Made by a program: the position numbers and the translations under genes. A model generated the notes under the pieces. That model saw only the letters and a list, made by a program, of their open reading frames with translations. It was not told the DNA's origin and did not search any database. From Crotophaga sulcirostris (taxonomy: Eukaryota > Chordata > Aves > Cuculiformes > Crotophagidae), in assembly GCA_013397455.1 (NCBI GenBank), contig VYZB01000190.1:309993-373992 (forward strand): a stretch of 64,000 bases of DNA, in the 5' to 3' direction. Below, one piece after another: positions 37,001-49,382 of this stretch (the stretch's first letter is position 1; each line of letters starts with the position of its first letter).

Positions 37001-38911
37001 AATTTCTTCCTAATGTTTCTGTTGCATAATTTCCTCTATCAGTAAGGTATGAGAATGATGAATATCATGGTGCATTCCAATTGAATTCCTGGAAAGGAGA
37101 AAGGAGAACAAATTGGCAACAGACACCTGGAATAACTAATTCCTAAAAAGTGGTGGAAGAGGGAAAAATGTCATCACTAGTTGGGGATCTCATGGAAACT
37201 CTCCGATGTGTTTCCAAGGCGGAAACGAGCCACACAGGGATCAGACTTGAAGAACTTTTATTTACTGCACTGTTTTTTCACCAGCAAGTGAAAAACTTAC
37301 TACATACAGGCCCTCTGGAGGAACTGCTCTTGAACACCAGTACCTATATTTTTGACTCTTGCACAGACCAATAAAACTCTGGTTCTCAGGAAAGATGTTT
37401 CTTCATTGTTTCAATGAGGAGAGAAAACTTAAATGTCTGTTTCTGTAGCAATTCTAGACTCATGAAAGAATCTAGCAATTAAACGCTGAAGCCTCAGAAT
37501 TTTAATAATTTTTTTAAATGAACAGTCTCTATCAAAATGAAATATATGACCTTAAACATATTTGAAGTCCCATTTAAATAAGCTGTCATGTATATTTTGG
37601 CCTCTTTCCCCGTATTTGAAAAGGAACGTGACAGCTCTTGCTGATGCAGAGAGCCAGAGGCAGTAAGACAGCTTTATTCCACAAATTTTAGTGAAGGTGT
37701 TTCTTTAGCAGGGAGAACCAAGTGCAAGTTACCACACACAGATTGTCATTCCTCAGCTATGATTTGTGTAAGCTATTTAGAGATAGGAGTAAAAAATGTG
37801 ATATTAGCTATCCATTATAAAATTGGCTCTGTGGATTAAAGTACACATTGATTGTTCCAGCATAGAGTGTCTTTTAACAGGGAGAATAAAACTATTTTAA
37901 AGTTTAAAAAGTCTGTGGTCATAGTGCCAAATTATTTTCAGATATGATACTTCAATTTTATTCTCACTGTAAATAGGTTTCTTGGTTTATGATGAGTAAT
38001 GTAGACTACAATCCATCATTCTTAAGAATCGATCACTTACATTCACACTTTCTACTTACACCCCTTAAAACGTGTAGAGCAAGGATGAGAAACCTGTGAC
38101 AGATGTTAGACAAGACCCACACTTTCAGCTCCCAGGGCCCTCACCTGCAGCATTTCGTTGATTTGTGTATGCTGTTTGGTGGCTAATGCCAAGGTATGCG
38201 AGTGAGTGGCTGGTGAGCGCATAGCAGGTGAGGACACATAGCAGGACAAACCGAAACAAGGACTGGATGCAATCCAGAGTAACTGCATTGCTCTGCCTCA
38301 GTGATCTTGAAGCAGCAGATGCACCCTTCGTTTTGACAAGTAAACAGTTTGGCCATACTTGGCAGCAACAATAACGAGGTCTGATATGTGGATTCTGCAA
38401 TAAAGGCTCTCTATTCTCCCTTCTGGAGAGAAAAAAACCACTGCATTACCTTTCTACCATCTCAGGACTGTTGACATAACCATAAAGCATCGTCAAGTCC
38501 AACACTACATACATTTGGGCAGAAAGAGAATTAGGCAGAGGAAAGCCTTGCCTAACTCTTTGGGCAACGCCTACTCCGGTCCAGGAGGCATCATTCCTGC
38601 AATCTGTTAAAAATCAAGGAGAAGTCAGGCAGGTTCCACACCAAACAGTTCCACACACTTTCAGACTACGGTTCCTAGCTAAATCAACAAAAGCAAGATG
38701 AATTAAGAGTGACTGTGCCAAGTTTTTTAACTGATATAATTAAATCAGTTTTAAAATGCATCTTTAGTTACACTGATGCGTTTAGATCAGATCTTGGCCA
38801 TCTTCTCCCCCTCACATACTTTCAGCCTGAATCCTCGTTGCCAAAGGGGCAATATGATCAAATCTGCATATTCTAATTTTTCAGAGCTCATAATATGAAA
38901 GTCTTTGAGAG
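34056..38911. other. AT-rich non-coding stretch
   Basis: No gene recognised. Three overlapping minus-strand frames at 38106-38400 sit in G+C-richer DNA ending at a good donor (CTGCAG|GTGAGG, around 38150). All three phases are open together, so the frames carry little weight. GGTTCGACACC near 36286 resembles a tRNA T-arm, but no acceptor stem or anticodon arm can be folded around it. Confidence 0.55.
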
Positions 38912-39035
38912 TTGGTGGGATTTAGGTGCACAAGTATCTAAGCGAGTTTAGCACTGTTGAATCTAGGCCAAATAAGTGCTTTTAAGTTTTCCCCTTAAGC
39001 TCTTTGGGCTTCAGTTTTCCCACTTCTGAAATCAG
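38912..39035 (-). repeat. Possible ancient reptile/bird repeat with MIR-like tail
   Basis: GGTGGGATTTAGGTGCACAA, AAGTGCTTTTAAGTTTTCCCC, then TGGGCTTCAGTTTTCCCAC follows the order of a known sauropsid element ('TGGGATTTAGGCACCTAA', then 'CTTTTGAAAATCT'), followed by a 'GCCTCAGTTTCCC' phrase. The match is approximate and by eye. Confidence 0.35.
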
Positions 39036-42000
39036 AGTTTTGAAATCAAGATTTATGGTGGCAGAAAAATATCAGCTGCCTCTCACACAGAGATCTTTTC
39101 TGCTCTCACTAAACTGCCATGAATCTTAATTCTGAGCAAGAGGTTTTGAGATCCTCACAGCTGAGGATCACTGTTTTAGCACCTTCTGTAAGCTGCAGGG
39201 GAAAAAAAAAAAATCTCAGTACTGTCATTTTAAACCAGCCTGTAACATTTCCTTAAGAAGCTATCTGAGTTGTAAAATTGTATCACATCAAACCACATCA
39301 GTCATCTTTTCAGTGAAAGACAAGAAAAATAGACTATTTAAAGTTAAGTATTAATGTTTTAACCAGCACAGATCTTTGTCTATAGTGAATGAACAGCTAA
39401 ATAATTAAGCAAGGAACAGCATCTGAAATATTATATGCTGGACTAGCTCCATGCTCCACTTCCCAGCCCAGTGACTTTTCCAAATGTTTTTATCAGACAT
39501 GTTTGTTCTATGAAAATGTAATGTAGCTCTTCCCTAAAGTGCATCTACAAGACACATGCGAGAATCAGATCTCAACTGGGATCTAAATTTTCCAGACTGG
39601 TTTTCCCACGTCAATATGAAACACACCACTTTTTGTTTTAACATTCTGCATAGTTGATTTATTCAACTTGCTTAGAACCCTCACTCTCCCCTGACATCCC
39701 GGATTTCAGAAATAATCACTCCGTGGGCTTGCAGCACACAGTTTTCTCTCATTTAAAACACACAAAAGAAGAGAAAGCTCAAATTTAAAAAATAAAAACA
39801 AAGGAAAAAGCAGTGGGAGAAGTGAAGTTGTTTCTGCAGGATACTCCCTGAGCTGCAAGTATTCATTCTTGGCATAGCATACATGCACACCTCAACTGTC
39901 TTCTACCTGCCTTCATCACTGCCCTGCGTGCACCCTGTGCTCCCCAGGGTGACTTGGGGGAGAACCCAGGCTAGGGACATCCAGCAGCAGGAAGATGCTA
40001 AGATGTTGGTAATGGGCTGTGCAGCAGAATTCAGTTTCAGGCGATCACACCCAGGGAATGCACCTGGGCATAGATCTTGTAAGGTGCTGAGCAATCAGTC
40101 CAGAAAATCATTTATACCCATGAGGAGTATTTACAAGTTAAGCGTGCATTTCTATGCTTTCCTGGATTCAGCTCAGATGGAGTAGTATTACTCATCAAGA
40201 GCTTTTTGTTCTGTGGCTCATGTGAATGACCTTCACTCATCATGAGTGCGTTCATTATTTAGGGTCAGAAGGGGATTAGACAGAACGGCTTTCTCTCACT
40301 TCTAATCTCCAAGGAAAGGAGGGAAAAATCCACTTTTCCTCTCTTTGAAAGCCAGTAGATTGCAAGCAAAGAGAACACAGTTTGTGCACTGTCTGTTACA
40401 ACCTGACTGTCTCGTCACTGAAATCACTCACACGTCTGCTTATCCTTGGAAGGTGGAAATATTATTTCTTGATATGTGTTGGACTGGAGAAGATCATTGC
40501 TTTAGAAATCTATCATCGTAAGTGTTTGCTTTGGATATAATAATAAAACCATTCCTTCAGTGCAGCCTTTCCTTTCTTAGTAGGAAACATTCACTGTCCA
40601 ACACACCGATGCCTGATTTCAATCCACAGAAACCTGCAAAGAAGGGGAGAGAGGCCACATTGCAGTCCCTTGAGTCTTCTCTGCATGATACAGTTAAGTT
40701 CCTCCATGCCTCTCTTATTTTCCCTTTCTTATGTCCTATCCAGGCAAAAACATTTTGTCCTGAGAGAGGGTTTTATATTTTGTTTTGTTTTAATTATCTT
40801 AAGTAGAACATGTAGACGTTGTTATTTTACGTTGTACAAAGAAATTCTGTTTTATTTATTTATATATGGTTGGAGAAAAGTTTCTCTTGAAGTTAAAAAT
40901 AAGTCAATTTACCTGCAAGGCAATTAATGCTCTCTTTTTATTTCTGAGTAAGAAATTTCATTGGCTCTGGTATTAAATCAGTGAATATGAAACTATATGG
41001 CAAGAGGCCAGGAAGACAGACAGTTTTAGAAGTCAGTTAGTGTGACCACAGCAAGAGCTGAAAAATCTGATGCTCAGACAGTGCTGAACTCAGGGAAAAT
41101 GCAGCACTGACTCTCCCTGCTCAATTTTCCATCTTTTTGTCTGTGATGGATATATAATAATTATATTTTACTAGAATGCCAGTGGAGATGGAAGTGCTGT
41201 TGCTAATGCAGAGGCTTTAAAGCCATCAGAGCATCTTTAAGCAAATGTTATCTATTTTACTGGAGAAATCAATTACACACAGATTGCTTAAACCAGTGAC
41301 AGGCATAGTAAGGAGTAAAATCTGTTAAGCAGAAAAGTTAGAGCCATCAACATGTACAGATTTACATGATATATGAATACAACTGATCAAAAATTTTAGC
41401 TTACAAAAATTAAGGAAAAAGAGCAAAATAAGGGCAAAATATCCCCCTCCCAGACACACTTCTTCATGTTTATCTCTATATCTTATGCAGCTGACAGGCC
41501 CCATCTTTCTTTGCCTCTCCTTTCATTGGCATGGAAAAGAATTGGTCAGGGCTCTACTACCTAGAAGACGGGCAATTTTGAGGGACCTTTGAGGGCTTTG
41601 ACATTGGTCAGTTGTTAATGTCTGTCCAAGACTGTTAATTGCTAGAAATTTCCCTAGATTATTTGTGCTCTGCCGTTTGGGGGTATTGCTTTGGTTAAGA
41701 AAAGAATTTAACAGTGCTGTGGCCTCTGCATTTAATCATATTATCATCTCATTGTTTCTGGGTACAAAACAATTTCTTTTATTTCTGAAAGAATGATTTA
41801 TAAGATGATAGGCATGTTAGCACATATTAACAATTACAACAAAGCATGAATAGAAATACTGCTTTCCACAGAATCATTTATCTTTTATCACAGAAGAATG
41901 TTTGCACATGGTCTTGTTAGATGGGGCAACTTTGCATCCATATTTTCATTTTTAAAGAATGGGAAGACGACTTCTCTACAATTTGTGAGAAAGCAGTGCG

Positions 42001-42784
42001 TAACTGAGCACTCAAGGATACAACTACCGAAAAATTAGCTACTGCCCCTGAAAGTATTTGCTTTAATGTTTCGTAAAAGAAAAAACATATAGTGAAAACT
42101 CCTTTGACAAAAAAATCCCTAGTCAGATTTGCCTCTGTCTTGGCTTTTGCACTGCTGATACTCAGAGCATTAAACATCCTTACAGAGAATATCACTGTTC
42201 AAAAGGACTGTCAAGACTGTTAATTACTCAGGTGGAGTTAGCACACAGCTCATTAAACCATGTCAGAACTTTCAGTCCTTCTCCACTGTATCAGTCCCTT
42301 TAGGGGCTCTCATATCAGGATAATTTGATTCTTAAAAATACATTAATTCAGATCATACATTAAATCAACAAATTATTCCAGCTTCTTTGTAAAACAGGTC
42401 TGATTCAACCAGAATCGCTATTGCAGCAAAGACAGTTTCTGTAATTAATATGTAGTGGGTGTGTCTGGTGCAGGCAAGGAGAGTTTGCAGGCTGTACTCT
42501 CTGGCTAGCACTTAAAGAATGGCTGTTGCCAAGCCTTCAGAAGAAATGTATTTCTTGCACTAGAAATATAAAAATGTTTCATTACTTGTAATAAGGTTTT
42601 ATTACAATGGTACAAAGTATCCACAAATCCCTAGTCCTAACTTTGGATGTGAAGTTTAAAATAGTACCTCAGTTTTGCTCCTCAGCAGTGGAAGTTCTGT
42701 GAAAATGATCAAAGATCAGGTTCCCCCACCCCAATGTTAGTTGTCAAAACTTCTCTCCAGCAAAGAGAAACCTCTAGAGCCATT
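39036..42784. other. Non-coding stretch
   Basis: No gene recognised. It includes an A12 run at 39202-39213. The opposed frames at 39883-40185 lie in a G+C-richer patch without any domain. Confidence 0.55.
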
Positions 42785-42801
42785 AAAAAAAAAAAAAAAA
42801 A
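42785..42801 (+). repeat. A17 homopolymer
   Basis: Seventeen uninterrupted A. The sequence before it shows no sign of a processed transcript or of target-site duplication. Confidence 0.95.
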
Positions 42802-44039
42802 GAGTTAATAAAGATTTAGAGAAGTTGCTTTGTGGTTGAGAAACCTACATCTCATTTTCAGAGGTGTTGCAAGTACTGACAAACCTAAAACACACTTAAA
42901 GAGAATAGAATTTTTGAGAAGACCTTATGTCCCACCCCTCCAGGAGAAGCACCAGGTATTTTGGTGGAGTTTGCAGCCCATGCAGGCATTCAACACTCAG
43001 GATGTTAGGGTCCAAGTGACATAGAACCCTGGGGTTCAAGTTATTTCAGAAAAGTTCTTTAAGGGCAGTGGAAAAAAGAAAAGCTCCAAAGGTGTCCATG
43101 TGTGAAATGTTTGTTAGAGTTAGGTACAGTTATCTTTTTTTTTTATTTAATTTAATTAAAGCATGTTTGAACTAGTGTGTAAACTGATGGAGACTGTTTT
43201 TCTTCTAATGTCTGCAAACCAAGGCAGAAAATTTTGAGTTGAACCCAGGCCACTTGGGTTCACTGTACTTTATAATTACATACATCCTAATCCAAAGCAA
43301 TCAGGGATGATTTACAAGAGTATGAGATTTTCCTTATGAATATAATTGCATTTGGATGCAGCTGGCGAAAACTCTTTTTTTAGTCAGGGAACAAAAAAAT
43401 AAGTATATTTTTTATTACTCCAATGTACTGAATAGAAACTAAGGAACCTGACAGCAGAAAAAATATTTCGCACGGATATCTGGGCTAGTTAGTTTAAGAC
43501 TAGCTGCAAATTTTCAAACAAGGACATGATTTTGCTCATTATGTTCAGTTGCTCCAACAAAATCTTTGTGTTGAATGTCTCACTAGATCAGCCCAAAGTT
43601 TACAAGATCTGTGACTGAAGAGTAATCATTTACTAATAAGGAAGACCTAACTCTGTTAAACACATTTCTAAAATGACACTTCTAAAATGGTTTTCAGCTC
43701 TTGATGAATGAAAGTCATCATCACAGTTATAAAGTCTAGTTTGTTGTTTTTGAAATGTGCACTTTGCAGAAGCCAAATGCTCATTCTTACCCTGTTTTAC
43801 TGGAGAAAAAATTTCAGAACAAAATTTAGAGAACAATTAAACATGTAGACCACTTTGTCCTCTAAAATTCTCACATTGGTAAAACTACAATAATTTTTAA
43901 ATTTATTGCACCAGAACTCCAAGTGTAATAATGCATCTTTTAAAAATGAACTTCAAGCTAAAACATTAAACATGTGCTTCCTCCTCCTATAGGATAAGTG
44001 TTGAAATGTCACACACTATTGGGGAAAATGACCCGTAAG
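42802..44039. other. AT-rich non-coding stretch
   Basis: No gene or repeat family recognised. A T-rich tract near 43134-43160 ends in TTAATTAAAG. Confidence 0.6.
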
Positions 44040-44350
44040 TGTTTTTTTTCCTCCTACTAGAGCAGTTAGTGTGGCGTGCAGTGAACCAAATCAACAATGT
44101 GATTCAAGCTGTCTCTGCAGCGTCATGGTGAAAGAAAAGATAAACTATAAAAACTACCCTCCTACAGCTCTTAGTTCTTGCTTCCCACACTTTAACATCT
44201 TCTGTCACCTCTGGCGCTGTTACTGACCCATGCTAAGCTAAACTAAAGGATGATAAGTTTGCTGCCTTTGCCCTTGTCCTAAGGGGCTGCACATTATCCT
44301 ATCAAGCATCAGAAGCCATTTCTGCAGGATATTTGTCAACCTACGAAGTC
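44040..44350. promoter_or_regulatory. Possible conserved regulatory element
   Basis: A G+C-balanced, repeat-free block with retained CpGs (GTGTGGCGTGC, TGCAGCGTCATGG, TCTGGCGCTG, CCTACGAAG) and GATA-type words (AAAAGATAAAC, GGATGATAAG). Neither strand has a long open frame. It stands out from its AT-rich flanks. Confidence 0.27.
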
Positions 44351-47044
44351 CTTTTAGAACAAATGAAATGGGCAGCGAATTACAAAAATGTCATTCTCTA
44401 AAGGAAATGGATGAAGGCTTTTGTTCTCCAGTAATAAATAGATGCCATAGGCTTATAACACTATTTTTGTATTACATTTGACAGGGTTACTATTTCCAGT
44501 TCATTAAGGAAACAGCTTGAAAACTATTTTTTCATATGCTTTTAAAAATAATGTTTTCCCAGTAATAAATACAAGCAATAGCTCACATAATGTTAACTTC
44601 AACAACAGGATTCATTTCAAGGTATAGTGTTAGAGATTACTACATATAAAATGACAAGTTTTAAATATATTTTTTCAGCATATAAAGATGCTTATTTAGC
44701 TGACAGATGATGAGGTTATGAACAATAATGCGTGTCTCTAATTTTTAAAATGTTTTAATATTATTTTTACCTTTTGTTAAACCAATTTTCTTGTGCGTGA
44801 TGACCTTATGGAACGTCATGATATATATACCATAGGCTAAGGTCAAGCAAAGGAATAATAATTCACTTCCTTAAATGAATGCTTCAAAGTAAATCTTCTA
44901 TGTTTAATAGCAGTAAACAGAGGTCAGGATGACACTCTCCCAGGCTTGAGAATAAAGCCTGTGTGTTAATATTCTCCAAGAATTACAGCTGCATCTCTGG
45001 ATGACAAAATGTTTGCTAAAGCATGTCTCTGACAAAATGTTTTACAGAGCTGTGAATGTTGTACTTCTGATTTTTTACAAAAAGTTAAACTGAGATACAC
45101 ACAGAAATAAACATAGTGGTATTTTGTTACTTTCCTTTGCCATTAAATATTGTGATAAAATACCTCATAGAAAATAAACTATTTTTTGCACACATAAAGT
45201 TCTTTCTGAAGATGGTAACTGACTAAAAAGTAAAGTGATATACAGTATATTCACAGTAGTGAACTTATCTGCTATGTCAGTCATAGCATTTAGTCTGTAA
45301 GGTGTATTTCTCTCATCATCCACTAATCAATTATTAAAGGAACGCTTTATTTACATCAAAGTGCTATAATATTTCTTGTGTTTACAACTTATTTTTGCCT
45401 GCAAAATAGTCTTTCAATGACTGTATTGCTAGCACTAGCTATTGTTCATTATAAGTGAACATTTTGTTAATAAGAAGAGCTCAAAATTGATTTTGCAGGA
45501 AGATAAATCAGTAAACCAGACCATTAACTGGTCCCCTGCTTTGTAACTATTTCACTAATTCCAGACTAATTATATTTAGATCTTTATTATTTAGATCTTT
45601 CCACAAAATAAGCTGGACCTGGACCAAAGGTAGGGTGAAGAGTGAAGAATATATTGATAAATGCACTCCTTCATTGTAGTGTATTTTTCAAGACACACAC
45701 CAGTGCACATTTCAGATTAGACTCTGTGCCTTAGTTATCATTAGTCAGGCAGAGACAACTAAACTTTGCAATGAATGGCTTCCAGCAGTCCAGTACATTC
45801 CCTTTCTCTCCCTACACACCAGAGCTCTATACTTTCATGTATGTCCTCCCGCCCTCGGATGAGCTCAGACTTTTTGAGACCTGGAGTAGCTGGACCCTGT
45901 CAAGGTGTACTTCTAGGGCAATTCAGCTCTCCCTTTAGTTGAGGTTTTAGGCTGAACTGCTGAATTTCTTCTACTGAAACAGAAACAGAGGGTTTTTGAA
46001 AATGATGAAATAATTAACTGGACAAAAAATGTTTCAAGTGTTTAGAAAAGTTTGATGTGACACTTCCAAAATGCTTAGCTTTTAGGCACTTTTAATGAGG
46101 GTCTTTGAAATGAAGATTAAACTTACAAAATGTTGTTGTAATGGAAGAGGATATTGTGGTGGAAGTCCTTCATATAGACAAAGTAGGTCCAGTATTAAAT
46201 TTCTTCCTCTTCCTGATTGATAAAGTGAACAATTTCTCAGCCCCTATGATTCAAAACAAGAAATCGGCAGTAGAGAGAAAATAACCTATCCTTACGGCTA
46301 TGACCTTTTCCTGGGATGTTGGAGATTGCCTGTTCAAAAATGCTCGGGAAGACCAGAGGACAGACACATTTTTTCTGCAAGCTGGAAGTACTACACGACC
46401 ATGGAGTTTACCAGGTAATGGAGGAATCACCAGCTCTGATGGGGATAGGTAGCAAACACAGATTTTATTTCCTCCTGTCATATTGCATTTCAATACCAAA
46501 CTGAACTACCAAACTAAATGCTGTTATTAATCCATAATGCGATTTGATCTGGGGAGAAAAACAGGTTTTTCTTCCCCATTATCATTCTTTCCTTAAAGCA
46601 GGAGCCCCGTGAAACCATGTTCCAAGGGGATTTTTGTTACTTCTGTATTTTCTGGGACAAAACTGCTTTCTGTCTTAATAAGAGCTCCACACAGCCATGA
46701 AAGAGCATGTTAGCTTCACACAAAGGTTAAAACTTTCAGATTGTGCTATTTGAATTATCTTATGAAGAATATTATGTCATGTTAAAGGTTATTAGCCATG
46801 TTGAAATCAAAATTTCAGGATGCCCAGATTCTGTTTTTTCCTGAAATACTGAACTTCCTGCAGCTCATATGGATTTCAAGATAGATGCCAGCACTCTTCA
46901 CCTGTGAAAGTCAGGCTCACCAACTGGGATTTAGCTTCTAAAAAGGTATTTTAGCAGTTAACTTCAATACACACAATTTTGAAGAAAAATCTGTCTTTGA
47001 TTTTTTAACATTCATCACTGCCTGCTCTAAAGAGTTTGGGTATA
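44351..47044. other. AT-rich non-coding stretch
   Basis: No gene or repeat family recognised. An imperfect direct repeat (ATTTAGATCTTT twice) lies at about 45574-45600. If the minus-strand candidate exon to the right is real, part of this would be its 3' untranslated region. Confidence 0.55.
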
Positions 47045-47169
47045 TTACTGTGTGCTGTCAAACAGCTGCTGCATTTCACTCCAGGCATGCATGAAGTGAT
47101 CACCATACAGTTTTTCATACCAATTTGCTAGGTTTGCATAGTACTCCGGGATCCCATAGATGAAAGGGA
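47045..47169 (-). CDS. Candidate 3'-terminal coding exon, protein not recognised
   Basis: On the minus strand an acceptor-like CTAACCCCAACACAG (AG at 47170-47171) is followed by an open frame of 40 codons ending CAG TAA. The peptide begins PFIYGIPEYYANLANWYEKL and ends MQQLFDSTQ. It is strikingly rich in aromatic residues. About 60% of third codon positions are G or C, by hand count, against an AT-rich background, which is what real coding sequence here would show. An in-frame TAA lies just upstream of the acceptor. The entering phase would be 1. The pyrimidine tract is weak, and the length is within the range of chance. No family is recognised. Confidence 0.3.
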
Positions 47170-47724
47170 CTGTGTTGGGGTTAGATTACTATTATAGCAA
47201 AACCTGCATTAACAGGCTCAAGCTAACCTTAATCATCTGTCCTAACACCCAGTAAAAATTCGGTCTCTGTGAAAGTTCCCATATGTAAGTTATGCTATAT
47301 TATGTGACTACCTGTCATAATTTATAATGGCCAAAATAATACCAGGTCCTTCGGTAGCTGATAAGAGGGTTTTATTTTTGATAATACATAAACCCATGAA
47401 AAGATTCAGGAACAGAAAAAGACCATCTGGTACAAGCTCGCCTTTACAAGCACTCACAACACCATTTTTCTGAAGGTGGAGCTGCTATAATATCAGGCAA
47501 AGCTGAATTCTTTATAGGCAAAGTTTATTACAAAGTTCCCAAGGAAAACACCCTGAATAGTAAACACGAAAAGCCATTTTAAGAGATATACTTATTTTAC
47601 TCTGTCAATCTTACAGTTTCTATTACAATCAGCCTTAAAATGCTAGCTATAATCCCAGAGTCAGCTTTGGCTCTAGGAAAGCTCTTCCATAAATGCAGAA
47701 GTGTCTGCCTGTGTTACAACTCAC

Positions 47725-47795
47725 AGTGTGCGTTTCGCAACTGGCTGCTCACTTGGCACTTTGATGGACAGACGGTAACACAGGAGGTCTTGCAG
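47725..47795 (-). other. Splice-flanked 71-nt segment, possible internal exon
   Basis: On the minus strand, CTGATTTTTACCAG is a good acceptor and CACACT|GTGAGT a strong donor. The 71 nt between them are open in two frames. One frame, entered at phase 0, reads LQDLLCYRLSIKVPSEQPVA; the other is cysteine-rich. It leaves in phase 2, which does not fit the phase-1 entry of the terminal candidate to its left, so a further exon would be needed if they belong together. Confidence 0.17.
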
Positions 47796-48252
47796 CTGGT
47801 AAAAATCAGTGATTTGGTGGCTTTAAATTAAAGAGTACATTCATACCTACCCTTGCATAGCAGTCACACAAGTGTGAGGGATATTACCAGATCCTGTGGT
47901 TTGTTGTTCTTTACCCATAAACCCACAGTGCAGGGTAGTTTTTCCACATCAATAAATAAAAAAGACCAGTTGCTGCAAATGCACACACTCTCACACACTG
48001 TGTTTTTATACAGAATGGACTGGGGCAAATAAAACCCAGACATGCACTGTAACTGTTGAGATTAATAAGTTCATCAATTATTTTTCTAAAGGTCATAGCT
48101 AACACAGAATAACTGGTATCATTTGTAACTAGAGTGAAACAGAAATCAAAAGTGTCACCATTTTTTAAAGCAAGAATTTACTTACAAAACCATGATCCAT
48201 AAAAATAATAAAAGAACTCCCAAATTAAGACATAGTTAACTTTGTGAAAGCT

Positions 48253-48289
48253 TAATAATAATAATAATAGTAGCAATAATAATAATAAT
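48253..48289 (+). repeat. Interrupted (AAT)n microsatellite
   Basis: Two AAT runs separated by AGTAGC. Confidence 0.93.
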
Positions 48290-48543
48290 GAATTTGCAGT
48301 CATACTTAGCCTTCAAGTTTAAGGTTTTCTATATGCTTGGCAAACACTAAATATCTGAGAAATACAAGTCCTGTGGATAAATTAAGACCTGGACCACAAG
48401 CCAAACGAAGGAGTAGGACTCAAAAATGTCACTTGAGTCCCATGCAGTGACTATTGCACAGTTTTCCTGAAACTGGAGTAACCCATTCCTCTGCAAGCAA
48501 GGGCTCAAAAAATACAAAGGGTTAGATTATGGTAGTGATTTAC

Positions 48544-48603
48544 CTGAACAACAAAACATATGTGTACGCTCAAGAGCAACCGAGAACAATTGGTCTTCAT
48601 CAT
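48544..48603 (-). other. Possible first coding exon with signal-peptide-like start
   Basis: On the minus strand, GGCCATGATG (Kozak-like) opens a 20-codon frame, MMKTNCSRLLLSVHICFVVQ. It runs straight to a donor, CAG|GTAAAT, in phase 0. A short basic start followed by a hydrophobic run resembles a secretion signal. A second acceptor/donor segment and a terminal-exon candidate lie within 1.6 kb downstream on the same strand. Each piece alone is near chance level. Confidence 0.15.
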
Positions 48604-49382
48604 GGCCGACAATTATGAGTCTTCATGACTTGTATGGTGAAAGGGGTAAAACAAACTAATTTATTTTAGATATCACTTCACAGGCAAGTAGAAAAATGGT
48701 TTTCTTGGTTACTGATTCATGTATGCTGCAGCAGTGTAACATGTACAAAAGCAGGAAATATTTCCATTCTCCCAGATCGTTTCACATCTCTAGATTACCA
48801 GAGGGTAATGACTATGCCATGAAATGAAGGTCAGTTCTTATCAATTTCAATAAACACTTTTACAAAGAGTGAGCCTGGTCCAAGAACTGTAGTTTTCATT
48901 TACCAAAACACCTAAAAAGAGCTAATATTTTGAGTAACCTGTGAGTTCTTGATGTTATATTTAGCATAAAATGAGACTTGACTAAAAGCGAGTTTTTCAC
49001 AGCATTTGTCATATGAGCCCGAAAGTGCAATTTTAATGTTACCAGACAAGGGGGGAAATATCTACCACCTCACAGAAAGTGTAACTTAAAGAAATGGACA
49101 TTATTCCAAACATGGCATAAATCACAGTTCACTTACAGACTCAGTAAGTGAAAAGGTACTATTGACATTTGATAATTTTAATCTGTTATTGTGTATAGGT
49201 CTATATCTACAAAATTAGAGAAAAAACATTAAGGAAAACCCAGTCCACTAGAGAAAATACTTACATTCATCTGTGTTCCCCTAATCTTGTCACACACTTT
49301 TTCTCACATTAACTCAATGCCACAGGGCTTCTGGCATAGAAAGGTTGTGGTTTAATCAGCACAAAACATCCAAACAAGTCTT
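48604..49382. other. AT-rich non-coding stretch
   Basis: No gene or repeat family recognised. No promoter element was found upstream of the possible first exon. Confidence 0.55.

Noticed and set aside
38106..38400. Three overlapping minus-strand frames with a CAG|GTGAGG donor
   Set aside because: All three phases are open at once, which reflects base composition rather than coding; no good acceptor was found.
42700..42801. A17 run as the poly(A) tail of a processed pseudogene
   Set aside because: The sequence before it has no coding remnant and there is no flanking direct repeat; CR1 machinery in birds rarely makes processed pseudogenes.
47395..47450. Possible old CR1 3' end (AAAAAGACCATCTGGTACAAG)
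   Set aside because: The match is too short, and no terminal repeat or downstream CR1 landmark follows.
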